Source of the DNA: Luteimonas wenzhouensis
GTDB taxonomy: Bacteria; Pseudomonadota; Gammaproteobacteria; Xanthomonadales; Xanthomonadaceae
Reading direction: 5' to 3'
DNA: 64,000 bases
NCBI RefSeq assembly: GCF_007859305.1
Contig: NZ_VOHE01000003.1
Span: 310,001 to 374,000, forward strand
The notes beneath the pieces were generated by a model. It saw only the letters and a program-made list of their open reading frames with translations. It was not told the origin of the DNA and did no database searches. Shown piece by piece: positions 21,961 to 30,953 of the stretch (its first letter is position 1; each line of letters opens with the position of its first letter). The position numbers and the translations under genes were made by a program.

Positions 21961-23286
21961 TCAGGCCGCGGCGAACGCCTCGCGGGTGAGGTTGAGCGGG
22001 TCGCCCCCGGTGCAGACCACGTTGTCCTCGATCCGGATCCCGCCGTACGGGCGCAGCGCCTCGACCCGGTCCCAGTCGACCGCGCCGGCTTGCGGCGACG
22101 CACGCAGTTCCTCGAGCAGCATGTCGATGAAGTAGATGCCCGGCTCGATGGTCACCACGAATCCGGGCTCCAGCACGCGGGTCAGGCGCAGGTAGGGATG
22201 CCCGTCGGGCCTGGGGATCGTGCCGCCGCGGTCGGAGGCGGCGAAGCCGCCGACGTCGTGCACCTGCAGGCCCAGCCCGTGGCCGATGCCGTGCGGGAAG
22301 AACGCGCGGCTCACCCCGGTGGCCACGGCCTCCTCGGGTGACACCTTCACCAGGCCGGCCTCGCGCAGCACGCCGGCCAGGGCCAGGTGCGCGTCCAGGT
22401 GCAGCTGCCGGTAGTCGGTGCCGGCACGCACCTGGTCGCACATCCGCTGCTGGGCGGCGTCCACCGCGTCGATCAGGGCCTGGAACTCGCCCGGTTCCTG
22501 GGCGTGGGTGCGGGTGATGTCGCAGGCGTAGCCGGCGTGGCTGGCGCCGGCGTCGAGCAGGAAGCTGCGCACCGGCCTGGGCGGCAGGCGGTCGAACTCG
22601 GTGTAGTGGAGCACCGCCGCGTGCTCGTTGAGGGCGACGATGTTCGCGTACGGGAGCTCGTCGGTGTCCTGGCCGGCGGCCTGGCAGTAGGCCAGGTGGA
22701 TGCCGAACTCGCTGGCGCCGGCGCGGAAGGCGCGTTCGGCCGAGCGGTGCGCGCGCACGCCGCGGCGGGTGGCCTCGCGCAGCATCTCGATCTCGTAGGG
22801 CGTCTTGTAGGCGCGGTGGTAGTCCAGGTAGTCGAGCACCGGGCCCGGATTGTTCGGACGGAACGCGCCGTAGCGGCCGAGCGCGCTCTGCGGCTCGCCC
22901 AGGATCGCGCAGCGCCCGGCGTTGCGCGGCAGGTGCTTGAGCGCCTCGTCTGGCCTGCGGATCACGACGATGTCGAAGTGCTCCACCCACTCACCCTCGG
23001 GCGCCTGTGGCACCACGTGCCAGTAGTCGCGCGGCTGCAGGTAGACCAGCCGCGGGCGCTGCCCGGGGGTGACCACCAGCCAGCAGCCCGGGTGCCGGGT
23101 CAGCGGCAGCCAGTGCTTGAACTGGGGGTTGGCCGCGTAGGGATACTCGCGGTCGTCGAACACCTGCACGTGGGGGGTGCCGCTGGGCACCACGAGGTGG
23201 TCGAAGCCGCCGCGCTCGAGTGCGGTCGCGGCGCGCTCGTGCAGGGTGGCGAGGTGGTCGGCGTACAGGGAACTGGCGGTGGACAT
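21961..23286 (-). CDS. pepQ: Xaa-Pro dipeptidase (prolidase)
   Basis: A 441-residue M24-family metallopeptidase that cleaves dipeptides with C-terminal proline. The dinuclear metal site is visible: the two Asp ligands in [20 protein letters not shown], the His in [13 protein letters not shown], and Glu residues in [12 protein letters not shown] and [10 protein letters not shown]. The length matches bacterial PepQ (about 440). It is preceded by the PilZ gene (71-bp gap) and followed by hppA (188 bp) on the same strand. Confidence 0.96.
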   Translation of the reverse strand: MSTASSLYADHLATLHERAATALERGGFDHLVVPSGTPHVQVFDDREYPYAANPQFKHWLPLTRHPGCWLVVTPGQRPRLVYLQPRDYWHVVPQAPEGEWVEHFDIVVIRRPDEALKHLPRNAGRCAILGEPQSALGRYGAFRPNNPGPVLDYLDYHRAYKTPYEIEMLREATRRGVRAHRSAERAFRAGASEFGIHLAYCQAAGQDTDELPYANIVALNEHAAVLHYTEFDRLPPRPVRSFLLDAGASHAGYACDITRTHAQEPGEFQALIDAVDAAQQRMCDQVRAGTDYRQLHLDAHLALAGVLREAGLVKVSPEEAVATGVSRAFFPHGIGHGLGLQVHDVGGFAASDRGGTIPRPDGHPYLRLTRVLEPGFVVTIEPGIYFIDMLLEELRASPQAGAVDWDRVEALRPYGGIRIEDNVVCTGGDPLNLTREAFAAA

Positions 23287-23357
23287 CGTAAGGACGACCG
23301 GTGGGGCGGGGTCCGCATTCTGACCCAATGCGCGCCTGGCTGCAGGCCCGCCGGGCG

Positions 23358-23705
23358 CTATTCGTAGTGGCTGCCGGGCGCTTCGATCCAGGCCCGCAGG
23401 CGCCGCGCCTGGGTTTCGGAGACCGCGATGAACCGGAACCCGGCCCAGACCTGGTCCGGGGCGCTGGCACGGTCGCGCCACAGCAGGTGCGCGCCCACGT
23501 CCACCGGCTGGGCCGCGGTCCCGTCGGGCAGGGCGAAGCGCAGCTGGTAGAGCGCGTCGTCGGCCAGCGCCTCGCTGGCGATCAGCAGCATGCCGGTTTC
23601 GGAGAGGTTGCCAATCCGGCCGATCACCCGCTCGGTCATCGCGTCGGTGACCAGGATGGTGTCGGAGGCCTTGCGCCGCTTGGCCCGACGGAACTCGTGC
23701 ATCAT
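23358..23705 (-). CDS. PilZ domain protein, predicted c-di-GMP receptor
   Basis: A 115-residue single-domain protein. The c-di-GMP-binding signature is complete: an RxxxR motif in FRRAKRR (residues 6-11) and NLSETG (N33-G38, D/NxSxxG). A beta-barrel pattern follows with a C-terminal helix. PilZ proteins transmit c-di-GMP to motility, adhesion or secretion. Starting at ATG 23705 the gene overlaps the DUF1631 stop codon by 4 bp (ATGA), so the two are translated together. A second ATG (23702) lies right after. Confidence 0.93.
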   Translation of the reverse strand: MMHEFRRAKRRKASDTILVTDAMTERVIGRIGNLSETGMLLIASEALADDALYQLRFALPDGTAAQPVDVGAHLLWRDRASAPDQVWAGFRFIAVSETQARRLRAWIEAPGSHYE

Positions 23706-26050
23706 GCCGTCACCCCTTCCGTCCCGGCGTCCTTCTCGCCGAGGCCGGCGAAGCTGCGCAGGGCGTGCATCGCCGCCTGCCAGGCGCGGTCCACCAGGCG
23801 GGCCTGGCCGGCGGTGACGATCCGCGCCTGGCCCGCGGCCAGCATCCGCGCCACGCTGTCGAGCGACTGCTCGCCCACGCGCTGGCCGCGCTGGTTGACG
23901 AACAGGGCGCGGTCGGTGATCGGGCTGAACCACGACAGGCGCCGGCGCACCACGTCGCCCTGCTGGTTGGTGACGAACTCGATCCAGGTGCCGAACGGCA
24001 TCACCTTGAGCTGCTCGTAGCGCGCCTGCTCCTCCGGCGTGCGCGGTGGCAGCTGCGGCTTCTTGCGCTCGGCGTCCTCGCCCAGGCGGGTGCGCGCCTT
24101 GAGCTTCATCGCCAGCTCGGTGCGCGAGGCGGGCTCGTCCTCGTCCTCGTCGGCGCGACTGCTGGTGAGCCGCTGGGCGATGACGCTGGCTTCCTCGCCG
24201 TGGTAGCCGACCTGGGCCAGCGAAGCCTCGATGTGCTGCACCAGCCCCGGGTCGCTCGGCGCGTCGTCGCGGCTGCAGGCGTCGATGATCCGGCGGGTGG
24301 CGTCGAGCTGGCGCTCCCAGGCCTCCGACTCCTCGCCCTGGCGCAGCAGGGTCAGGGTCAGCACGTCGGCCCAGGCCTGGTTGAGCAGGGCGCGGGTGAA
24401 GCGCGGCAGTCGCCGGTCGCCAACCAGGCCGGCCATCACCTCGGCCGTGCGCAGCTTGGCGATCTCCAGCTTCTCCTTGCCGCGCGCGGCCTCGGCGTGG
24501 CGCTTCTCGAGCAGTTCGGCCTTGCGCACCTGGGCCTGCAGGTGGGTCTGCAGCTGTTCGTTGGAGGCGGTGAACACCTCCAGGTCGCCGTGGTACTTCT
24601 CGATGACGTGGTTGACCGCCGCCTGCAGCGGCTGCAGGAACTGCGGGTCGAAGTCGGCGTCGTCGAGCCACTTGGCGGCGCTTTCGGCCACCGTGTTGAG
24701 CAGCTGCCGCGCGGGGTGGCGGCTGCGAACGAAGAACGCGCTGTCGCGCAGGGCGACCCGCAGCAGCGGCACCTGCAGGCGCTTGACCAGCGAGGCGGCC
24801 GGCGCGTCGGCGCGGATCTCCTCCTCGAGGTTGCCGAACAGCATCCCGAGCAGCTCGAAGGTGTCGTTGTCGCGCGGCGAGAGCTCGGCGTGCACCCCGC
24901 GGCGCTGGCGCGCCTGCGCCAGCAGGGTCTGCTTCACGTCGGCCAGGGTCTGCAGGGTGCCACCGGCGGTCATCGACTGCCCCTGCAGGTGGCCCAGCGC
25001 CGAGAACACCTCCTCGGTGGCGATCGGCGCACCGCCTGCGGACTTGCGGCCGGGACGCAGCTTGCCGAGCAGTTCGCGGCGACTGTTGAGCAGCTGCTGC
25101 AGCTGCTGGGAGGCAAGCTGCTCGTCTTCGTCCAGCTCCTCGATCGGTTCGCCCATCCAGCCGGTGTGCGGCCGCTGCGGATCGCCGGCGCGGTAGCCGC
25201 CGCGGCCGGGGGCGGGCGTGGCCGGCGCCCGGTCCGCCGGGGCGGCGTCGCGGGCCGGGGGCGTGGCGGCGGCCGGGCGCGCCTCGCCGGTCCGTTCGCG
25301 CGGCTGCGGCGACGGCCGGATGCGCACTGGCACGTAGGTCAGGCCCGACAGGATGCCCTCGCGGTCGAGCAGCTCGTCCAGCCGGTCCAGCACCCGCCAG
25401 AAACCCTGCATCACGTGGCGATCGAAGATCCGGTAAAGCAGCAGCCGCGAATCGTGCTCGATGTCCAGCGCATGGGCCGCGGCCCGCATCGCCCGGCACA
25501 GCGCCTGCGGGCCCAGCGGCAGGCGCTCGGTGTCGAAGGCGGGCGCGCCGGCGAGCACGCCGAAGCGCTGGCCGAGCAGGTGCAGGGCGAGGTTGGCGCG
25601 CGCTTCCTGGCGTGCCGCGATCTCGCGCAGCACCGTGTCCTCGTCCATCACCGACTCGTCCACCAGGCTCAGGGTGCCGAAGCCGGCGGTGGCAGGACCG
25701 TAGCCGGGGCCGCCAGGCAACGGGGTGGCGTGCGCCGAGCGCGGCGTGCGGATCGCGGCCACCTGTGCTTCGAGTTCGAGGATGAAACGCGGCACCAGGT
25801 CGGCGCGGTTGAGCCGGAAGCTGCGCAGCGTCTGCATGTAGCCCGACTCGATGCCCGGGTTGCGCGCCTGGTCGGCGAGCCGGAACAGTTCCTCCTCGAA
25901 CTCGTCGAGCATCGCGCCCAGGTGCGGCTCGATGTCGTCGGTGACCACGGCCAGCGCCGCCTCGAGCGCCTTGCGGACGCGCGGAGGCAGTCCCGCGGCG
26001 GCGAGCGACCTGGGAGCCGCGTGTTCGGCGGGCGGAAGCGTGACGGGCAT
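23702..26050 (-). CDS. DUF1631 family protein
   Basis: A 782-residue protein of the DUF1631 family, common in beta/gammaproteobacteria and of unknown function. It appears soluble, without signal peptide or membrane segments. The N-terminal ~250 residues are helical; residues ~255-310 form a Pro/Ala/Arg linker; the rest is helical with a coiled-coil stretch (QVRKAELLEKRHAEAARGKE). The last ~110 residues (MPFGTWIEFVTNQQGDVVRRR...) look like a degenerate PilZ-like beta barrel. Translational coupling to a canonical PilZ gene suggests a shared c-di-GMP-linked role, which is inference. Confidence 0.85.
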   Translation of the reverse strand: MPVTLPPAEHAAPRSLAAAGLPPRVRKALEAALAVVTDDIEPHLGAMLDEFEEELFRLADQARNPGIESGYMQTLRSFRLNRADLVPRFILELEAQVAAIRTPRSAHATPLPGGPGYGPATAGFGTLSLVDESVMDEDTVLREIAARQEARANLALHLLGQRFGVLAGAPAFDTERLPLGPQALCRAMRAAAHALDIEHDSRLLLYRIFDRHVMQGFWRVLDRLDELLDREGILSGLTYVPVRIRPSPQPRERTGEARPAAATPPARDAAPADRAPATPAPGRGGYRAGDPQRPHTGWMGEPIEELDEDEQLASQQLQQLLNSRRELLGKLRPGRKSAGGAPIATEEVFSALGHLQGQSMTAGGTLQTLADVKQTLLAQARQRRGVHAELSPRDNDTFELLGMLFGNLEEEIRADAPAASLVKRLQVPLLRVALRDSAFFVRSRHPARQLLNTVAESAAKWLDDADFDPQFLQPLQAAVNHVIEKYHGDLEVFTASNEQLQTHLQAQVRKAELLEKRHAEAARGKEKLEIAKLRTAEVMAGLVGDRRLPRFTRALLNQAWADVLTLTLLRQGEESEAWERQLDATRRIIDACSRDDAPSDPGLVQHIEASLAQVGYHGEEASVIAQRLTSSRADEDEDEPASRTELAMKLKARTRLGEDAERKKPQLPPRTPEEQARYEQLKVMPFGTWIEFVTNQQGDVVRRRLSWFSPITDRALFVNQRGQRVGEQSLDSVARMLAAGQARIVTAGQARLVDRAWQAAMHALRSFAGLGEKDAGTEGVTA

Positions 26051-26135
26051 CAGGGCGGGTTTGGAACGGGTCGCCCAATAGTTACATGCCGCGGGCGCCG
26101 CGGCCAATGCCGCGCCCGGGCCGCTCCAGCCGCGC

Positions 26136-27332
26136 TCAGCCGGGCAGGAACAGGGCGACCACGTCGTTGTTGAAGCGGCGCCCGAGCGCGGTGGGGACCA
26201 CGCGCTCGCCGCTGCGCTCCAGCCAGCCGCGGGCCACGGCCTCCTCCAGCGGCGCGGCGATCGCCTCCACCGGCAGTCCGCAGCGGGCCTGGAACGCCGC
26301 CAGACTGAAGCCCTCCACCAGCCGCAGCGCGTTGAGCATGAACTCGAACGGCCGTTGTTGCGGTGCAACGTACTCCTCGCCGCCGATCGCCGCCGCACTG
26401 CCGGCCGCCGCCTGCCAGGCGGCCGGATGCCTGGCCTTCCAGCGCCGCAAGACCTGCTGCGTCGCGCCCAGGGTGAGTTTGCCGTGCGCGCCGGCGCCGA
26501 TTCCGAGGTAGTCGCCGTAGCGCCAGTAGTTGAGGTTGTGCGCGCACTGGCGACCGGGCCGCGCGTAGGCCGACACCTCGTACTGGGCGTAGCCGGCGTC
26601 GGCCAGGCGCGCCTGGCAGGCCTCCTGCATCTCCCAGGCGTGGTCCTCGTCGGGCAGGTCCTGCGGCGGGCGGGCGGCGAACACGGTGTTGGGCTCGAGG
26701 GTGAGCTGGTAGTGCGACAGGTGCGCGGGCCCAAGCGCGATCGCGCGCTCCAGGTCGTGCAGCGCCATCGCCGCCGTCTGCCCGGGCAGCGCGTACATCA
26801 GATCGAGGTTGAGGTTGTCGAAGCCGGCGTCCTGCGCCAGCCGCACCGCGGTCTCGGCCTGGGCGGCGTCGTGGATCCGGCCCAGCCGTCGCAGGCAGCC
26901 GTCGTCGAAGCTCTGGATGCCGAAGCTGATCCGGTTCACCCCGGCGGCGAGGTAGTCCTCGAAGCGGCCGTGCTCGGCGGTGCCGGGATTGGTCTCCAGG
27001 GTCACCTCCAGCCCCGGCGCGAACCGCAGCCGCGCGCTGGCGCCCTGCAGGAAGCGATCGATCTGCGCGGGCGGGAACAGGCTCGGGGTGCCGCCGCCGA
27101 AGAACACGCTGTGCACGGTGCGGCCCCAGGCCAGCGGCAGGTCGTGGTCGAGGTCGGCCAGCAGCGCGTCGACGTAGGCCTCGAACGGCAGCGGCCCGCG
27201 CGCCTGGTGCGAGTTGAAGTCGCAGTACGGGCACTTGCGCACGCACCAGGGCAGGTGCACGTACAGCGACAGCGGCGGCGGCACCAGTGCCGGGGCGTCG
27301 GTGCCGGCGGCGACCGCGCCGGGCGTGCTCAT
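26136..27332 (-). CDS. hemW: Radical SAM heme chaperone HemW
   Basis: A 398-residue protein of the HemN/HemW family. The cluster motif CVRKCPYC (CX3CX2C, residues ~31-38) is near the N-terminus, followed by VFFGGGTPSLF and ETNPGT. HemW binds heme and passes it to respiratory enzymes; older annotations call it coproporphyrinogen III oxidase, which it is not. The start overlaps the rdgB stop by 4 bp. DUF1631 follows after 85 bp on the same strand. Confidence 0.95.
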   Translation of the reverse strand: MSTPGAVAAGTDAPALVPPPLSLYVHLPWCVRKCPYCDFNSHQARGPLPFEAYVDALLADLDHDLPLAWGRTVHSVFFGGGTPSLFPPAQIDRFLQGASARLRFAPGLEVTLETNPGTAEHGRFEDYLAAGVNRISFGIQSFDDGCLRRLGRIHDAAQAETAVRLAQDAGFDNLNLDLMYALPGQTAAMALHDLERAIALGPAHLSHYQLTLEPNTVFAARPPQDLPDEDHAWEMQEACQARLADAGYAQYEVSAYARPGRQCAHNLNYWRYGDYLGIGAGAHGKLTLGATQQVLRRWKARHPAAWQAAAGSAAAIGGEEYVAPQQRPFEFMLNALRLVEGFSLAAFQARCGLPVEAIAAPLEEAVARGWLERSGERVVPTALGRRFNNDVVALFLPG

Positions 27333-27949
27333 CGCGGGGGCGCGGCCGTCGCCGACAGCCGCTCGACGAGCAGCGCCAGCGCCTGGCCACGGTGGCTGAT
27401 CCGGTTCTTCAGTTGCAGCGGCATCTCGGCGGCGGTCTGCCCGTGGACGGGATCGAGGAACACCGGATCGTAGCCGTGGCCGCCGCCGCCGCGGCGTTCG
27501 CGCAGGATCGTCCCGCGCCACTGGCCCTCGACCACGATCGGATGCGGGTCCTCCGGGTGGCGCAACAGCGCCAGCGCGCAGACGAAACCCGCGCCGCGGT
27601 CGGGGTCGGCGACGCCGTCGAGTTCGCGCAGCAGACGGTCGATGTTGCGGTCGGCGTCGCCGTGCCCGCCGCCGTAGCGTGCCGAATACAGGCCGGGTGC
27701 GCCATCGAGCGCGTCCACGCACAGCCCCGAATCGTCCGCCAGCGCCGGCAGGCCGGTGGCGCGGCTGGCGTGGCGCGCCTTGAGGATCGCGTTCTCGATG
27801 AAGCTCAGGCCGGTCTCTTCGGCGTCCTCGACGCCGAACTCGTCCTGGGCGCGGACCTCGAAACCGCGGCCGGCGAGCAGCGCCCGGAATTCCTCCAGCT
27901 TGCCTGCGTTGCCCGAGGCGAGCACGAGCGTCCGTGGCGCCGCGTTCAT
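27329..27949 (-). CDS. rdgB: XTP/dITP diphosphatase (RdgB/HAM1)
   Basis: A 206-residue house-cleaning pyrophosphatase that removes dITP, ITP and XTP. Family motifs [12 protein letters not shown] (N-terminal substrate motif), [16 protein letters not shown] and GYDPVFLDP are intact. It sits between rph and hemW with ATGA overlaps at both ends, the usual order in this group. Confidence 0.97.
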   Translation of the reverse strand: MNAAPRTLVLASGNAGKLEEFRALLAGRGFEVRAQDEFGVEDAEETGLSFIENAILKARHASRATGLPALADDSGLCVDALDGAPGLYSARYGGGHGDADRNIDRLLRELDGVADPDRGAGFVCALALLRHPEDPHPIVVEGQWRGTILRERRGGGGHGYDPVFLDPVHGQTAAEMPLQLKNRISHRGQALALLVERLSATAAPPR

Positions 27950-28671
27950 CGCGCCAGGGCGTCGCGCTGGTGCTGGAGCAAGGTGGCGATCCCGCCCTCG
28001 GCCAGGCCCAGCAGCGCGTCGAGCTCGTCGCGGCGGAAGGCATGGCCCTCGGCCGTGCCCTGCAGCTCGATGAAGCCGCCGCCGTCGTTCATCACCACGT
28101 TCATGTCCGTGTCGCAGCCGGCGTCCTCGGCATAGTCCAGGTCGAGCACCGGCACCCCGCGCCAGATGCCCACCGACACCGCGGCGACCGCTCCGAACAC
28201 CGGGTCGCGGGTGATCTCGCCGCGCTTGCGCAGCCAGCGCACCGCGTCCACCAGGGCCACGTAGGCGCCGGTGATCGCGGCGGTGCGGGTGCCGCCGTCG
28301 GCCTGCAGCACGTCGCAGTCCAGGGTGATCGTGCGCTCGCCCAGCGCCGAGCGGTCGACACAGGCGCGCAGCGCGCGTCCGATCAGGCGCTGGATCTCCA
28401 GGGTGCGACCGCCCTGCTTGCCGCGCGCGGCCTCGCGGTCGCTGCGCGAATGGGTGGCGCGCGGCAGCATCCCGTATTCGGCGGTCACCCAACCTTCGCC
28501 CTTGCCGCGCAGGAACGCCGGGACCTTGTTGTCCACGCTGGCGGTGCACAGCACCCGGGTGTCGCCGAAGCACACCAGCACCGATCCCTCGGCGTGGCGG
28601 GTGAACCCGCGCTCGATGCGGACCTGGCGCATCTGGTCGGGTGCGCGGCCGCTGGGGCGGGTGATGTTCAT
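27946..28671 (-). CDS. rph: Ribonuclease PH
   Basis: A 241-residue phosphorolytic 3'-5' exoribonuclease that trims tRNA 3' ends. The start region [20 protein letters not shown] is typical, and the phosphate-binding and active-site segments ([51 protein letters not shown]) are present. ATG 28671 is chosen over an upstream in-frame start because it matches the family N-terminus. It diverges from yicC with a 77-bp gap. Confidence 0.98.
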   Translation of the reverse strand: MNITRPSGRAPDQMRQVRIERGFTRHAEGSVLVCFGDTRVLCTASVDNKVPAFLRGKGEGWVTAEYGMLPRATHSRSDREAARGKQGGRTLEIQRLIGRALRACVDRSALGERTITLDCDVLQADGGTRTAAITGAYVALVDAVRWLRKRGEITRDPVFGAVAAVSVGIWRGVPVLDLDYAEDAGCDTDMNVVMNDGGGFIELQGTAEGHAFRRDELDALLGLAEGGIATLLQHQRDALAR

Positions 28672-28748
28672 GTGCTGCGATTCCGGCAAAAAAACGGGGC
28701 GCCAGATTACCATTGCCGCTTCGCCGGAAACGGCCCACGGGGACCGCG

Positions 28749-29612
28749 ATGCCGATCCGAAGCATGACCGCCTACGCGTCCGGGGAACGCAGCACGCCCT
28801 GGGGCACGCTCGGCTGCGAGCTGCGCGCGGTGAACCACCGGTTCCTGGAACTGGGCCTGCGCCTGCCCGACGAACTGCGCGCGTTCGAGCCGCTGCTGCG
28901 CGAGCGGGTGTCTGCGCGCGTCTCGCGCGGCAAGCTCGACCTGGCCCTGCGCCTGCGCCCGGGGGAAGGCAGCGCCGCCCTGCAGCTGGACGAGGGCCTG
29001 GTGGCGCGCCTGGGCGAACTGGCCGGGCGCCTGCGCGGCCACTTCCCGGAGCTGCGCGTGGGGCTGGTGGAACTGCTGCAGTTCCCGGGCGTGCTGCAGT
29101 CGCAGGGCGCCGATCCGGCCGCGATGCAGGCCGAGGTGCTGGCGCTGCTGGACACGGTGCTCGACGAGTTCATCGCCGGCCGCGAACGCGAAGGGGCCAG
29201 GCTGGTAACGGCGATCCTGGAGCGGGTGGACGGGATCGAGCGCATCGCCGCCGAGGTGCGGACGCTGGTGCCGGATATCCGCGAGGCCCAGCGGACCCGG
29301 CTCCGGGCCAGGCTGGCCGAGCTGGCGCAGGGGGCCGACCCGGCGCGGGTGGAGCAGGAGCTGGTGCTGGCACTGCAGAAGCTGGACGTGGACGAGGAGC
29401 TCGACCGCCTCGCCAGCCACGTCGACGAGATCCGCCGCGTGTTCACCCAGCGCGAGCCGGTGGGCCGGCGCCTGGATTTCCTGCTCCAGGAGTTCAACCG
29501 CGAAGCCAACACCCTGGGGTCGAAGTCGGTGGACGCGCGCACCAGCCGCGCGGCGGTCGAGCTCAAGGTGCTGATCGACCAGATCCGCGAGCAGGTCCAG
29601 AACATCGAATGA
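28749..29612 (+). CDS. yicC: YicC family endoribonuclease
   Basis: A 287-residue protein starting [13 protein letters not shown], the standard YicC N-terminus (MI-SMTAFA type). The C-terminal half has the family motif [24 protein letters not shown]. coli YicC is an endoribonuclease involved in decay of the small RNA RyhB. It heads the block yicC-gmk-rpoZ-spoT, an order widely conserved in proteobacteria. Confidence 0.95.
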   Translation: MPIRSMTAYASGERSTPWGTLGCELRAVNHRFLELGLRLPDELRAFEPLLRERVSARVSRGKLDLALRLRPGEGSAALQLDEGLVARLGELAGRLRGHFPELRVGLVELLQFPGVLQSQGADPAAMQAEVLALLDTVLDEFIAGREREGARLVTAILERVDGIERIAAEVRTLVPDIREAQRTRLRARLAELAQGADPARVEQELVLALQKLDVDEELDRLASHVDEIRRVFTQREPVGRRLDFLLQEFNREANTLGSKSVDARTSRAAVELKVLIDQIREQVQNIE

Positions 29613-29730
29613 GCCGGGCCCTGCGCGCGCGCCCGCGGCGGCGGGAACAGGTAGGATGTCCGGCCCGACCACGGCCGGCAGGGTGCCTGCCGTGAGCGGC
29701 CAGTCCCCGAACGCCACCAGCCAGGCCTCC

Positions 29731-30348
29731 ATGCGCGGCACCCTGTTCATCGTCGCCGCCCCGTCCGGGGCGGGAAAGTCGAGCATCGTCAACGCGTGCC
29801 TGGCGCGCGACCGCAACATCTGCCTGTCGGTCTCGTTCACCTCGCGCCCGCCGCGCCCGGGCGAGCGCGACGGCGAGCACTACCACTTCGTCAGCGCCGA
29901 GCGCTTCGAGGCGATGATCGCGGCCGGCGACTTCTTCGAGTACGCCCAGGTCCACGGCGACTGGAAGGGCACCGCGAGGCAGTCGGTCGAGCCGCAGCTG
30001 GCCGCCGGCCGCGACGTGCTGCTGGAGATCGACTGGCAGGGCGCGCAGCAGGTCAAGGCCAAGGTGCCCGACGCGGTGGGCGTCTTCATCCTCCCGCCCT
30101 CGCGCGCCGCGCTCGAGGAGCGCATGCGCAAGCGCGGGCAGGACAGCGAGGAGACCATCGCCCGGCGCATGGCCAACGCGCGCGAGGAGATGTCGCACCA
30201 CGGCGAGTTCGACTTCATCATCGTCAACGAGGTGTTCGAGACCGCGGTCGACGAGATGTGCGCGGTCTTCGCCGCCAGCCGCCTGCGCCGCGAACGCCAG
30301 CAGCAGCGGCACGCGGCCCTGATCGAGGCGCTGCTGGCGCCGGAATGA
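29731..30348 (+). CDS. gmk: Guanylate kinase
   Basis: A 205-residue enzyme that converts GMP to GDP. The P-loop APSGAGKSS is near the N-terminus, followed by SFTSRPPRPGERDGEHYHFVS, the GMP-binding region. The start is uncertain: ATG 29731 (MRGTLFIVAAPSG) matches the N-terminus usual in Xanthomonadaceae, but in-frame starts at GTG 29692 and ATG 29656 also exist. In many bacteria Gmk is inhibited by ppGpp, fitting its place near spoT. Confidence 0.96.
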   Translation: MRGTLFIVAAPSGAGKSSIVNACLARDRNICLSVSFTSRPPRPGERDGEHYHFVSAERFEAMIAAGDFFEYAQVHGDWKGTARQSVEPQLAAGRDVLLEIDWQGAQQVKAKVPDAVGVFILPPSRAALEERMRKRGQDSEETIARRMANAREEMSHHGEFDFIIVNEVFETAVDEMCAVFAASRLRRERQQQRHAALIEALLAPE

Positions 30349-30418
30349 TCCTGACCGGGCTCGCGGCCGTTCCGCACCGGTTTTTGCGTCGCAAGTGATT
30401 GATTTTCATGGGGCATGC

Positions 30419-30446
30419 TTGCAATCCGGCCGGATCCCGCTACAAT
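30419..30446 (+). promoter_or_regulatory. Sigma-70 promoter of rpoZ
   Basis: TTGCAA (30419-30424), a 16-bp spacer and TACAAT (30441-30446) lie about 50 bp upstream of rpoZ, in a locally AT-richer stretch. Both hexamers are close to consensus. Confidence 0.7.
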
Positions 30447-30495
30447 GGCCGGTCCCGCATCCTGAATCGACGGCCCGCCGGCCGCCGGGAGTCCC

Positions 30496-30795
30496 ATGGC
30501 CCGCATCACCGTTGAAGATTGCCTGAAAGTCGTCGACAACCGCTTCGAGCTCGTCATGATGGCCGCCAAGCGCGCGCGCCAGCTCGCCAACGGCGTCGAG
30601 CCGCAGCTCGACAACTCCGAACTGCAGGACAAGCCGACCGTGCTGGCGCTGCGCGAGATCGCCGCGCGCCGCATCGACCAGGACTACATCGACGCGGTCG
30701 ACAAGGCCGAGCGCGAGCGCAAGGAGCGCGAGGCGCTGGAGTGGGCCGCGGCCGAGGTGGTCGCCGGCGAGGACGACATGAAGGGCGACGACTGA
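30496..30795 (+). CDS. rpoZ: RNA polymerase omega subunit
   Basis: A 99-residue protein: [20 protein letters not shown] is the standard omega N-terminus, and the conserved core [10 protein letters not shown] follows. Omega aids assembly of beta-prime and, together with it, forms ppGpp binding site 1. It has its own promoter and is followed by a hairpin, so it may be transcribed apart from spoT. Confidence 0.98.
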   Translation: MARITVEDCLKVVDNRFELVMMAAKRARQLANGVEPQLDNSELQDKPTVLALREIAARRIDQDYIDAVDKAERERKEREALEWAAAEVVAGEDDMKGDD

Positions 30796-30830
30796 ACGGC
30801 GCCCGCCGGCGCCATCCAGTCCACCCCCGG

Positions 30831-30855
30831 AGGCCCCGCCATGGCGGGGCCTTCG
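30831..30855 (+). terminator. Probable rpoZ terminator
   Basis: AGGCCCCGCC / GGCGGGGCCT is a perfect 10-bp stem (loop 2-4 nt) 36 bp after the rpoZ stop, followed by TTC rather than a run of T. It probably attenuates rather than fully ends transcription before spoT. Confidence 0.55.
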
Positions 30856-30953
30856 CGCGTCCGGGCGCCGCGTCCGCGGCGCGGGCACGCCGCCGCCCGC
30901 GCGCGCGGCGCGGCCCTATTCCCCATTCCCGTCCCACGAATTAGGCTCGCAGG

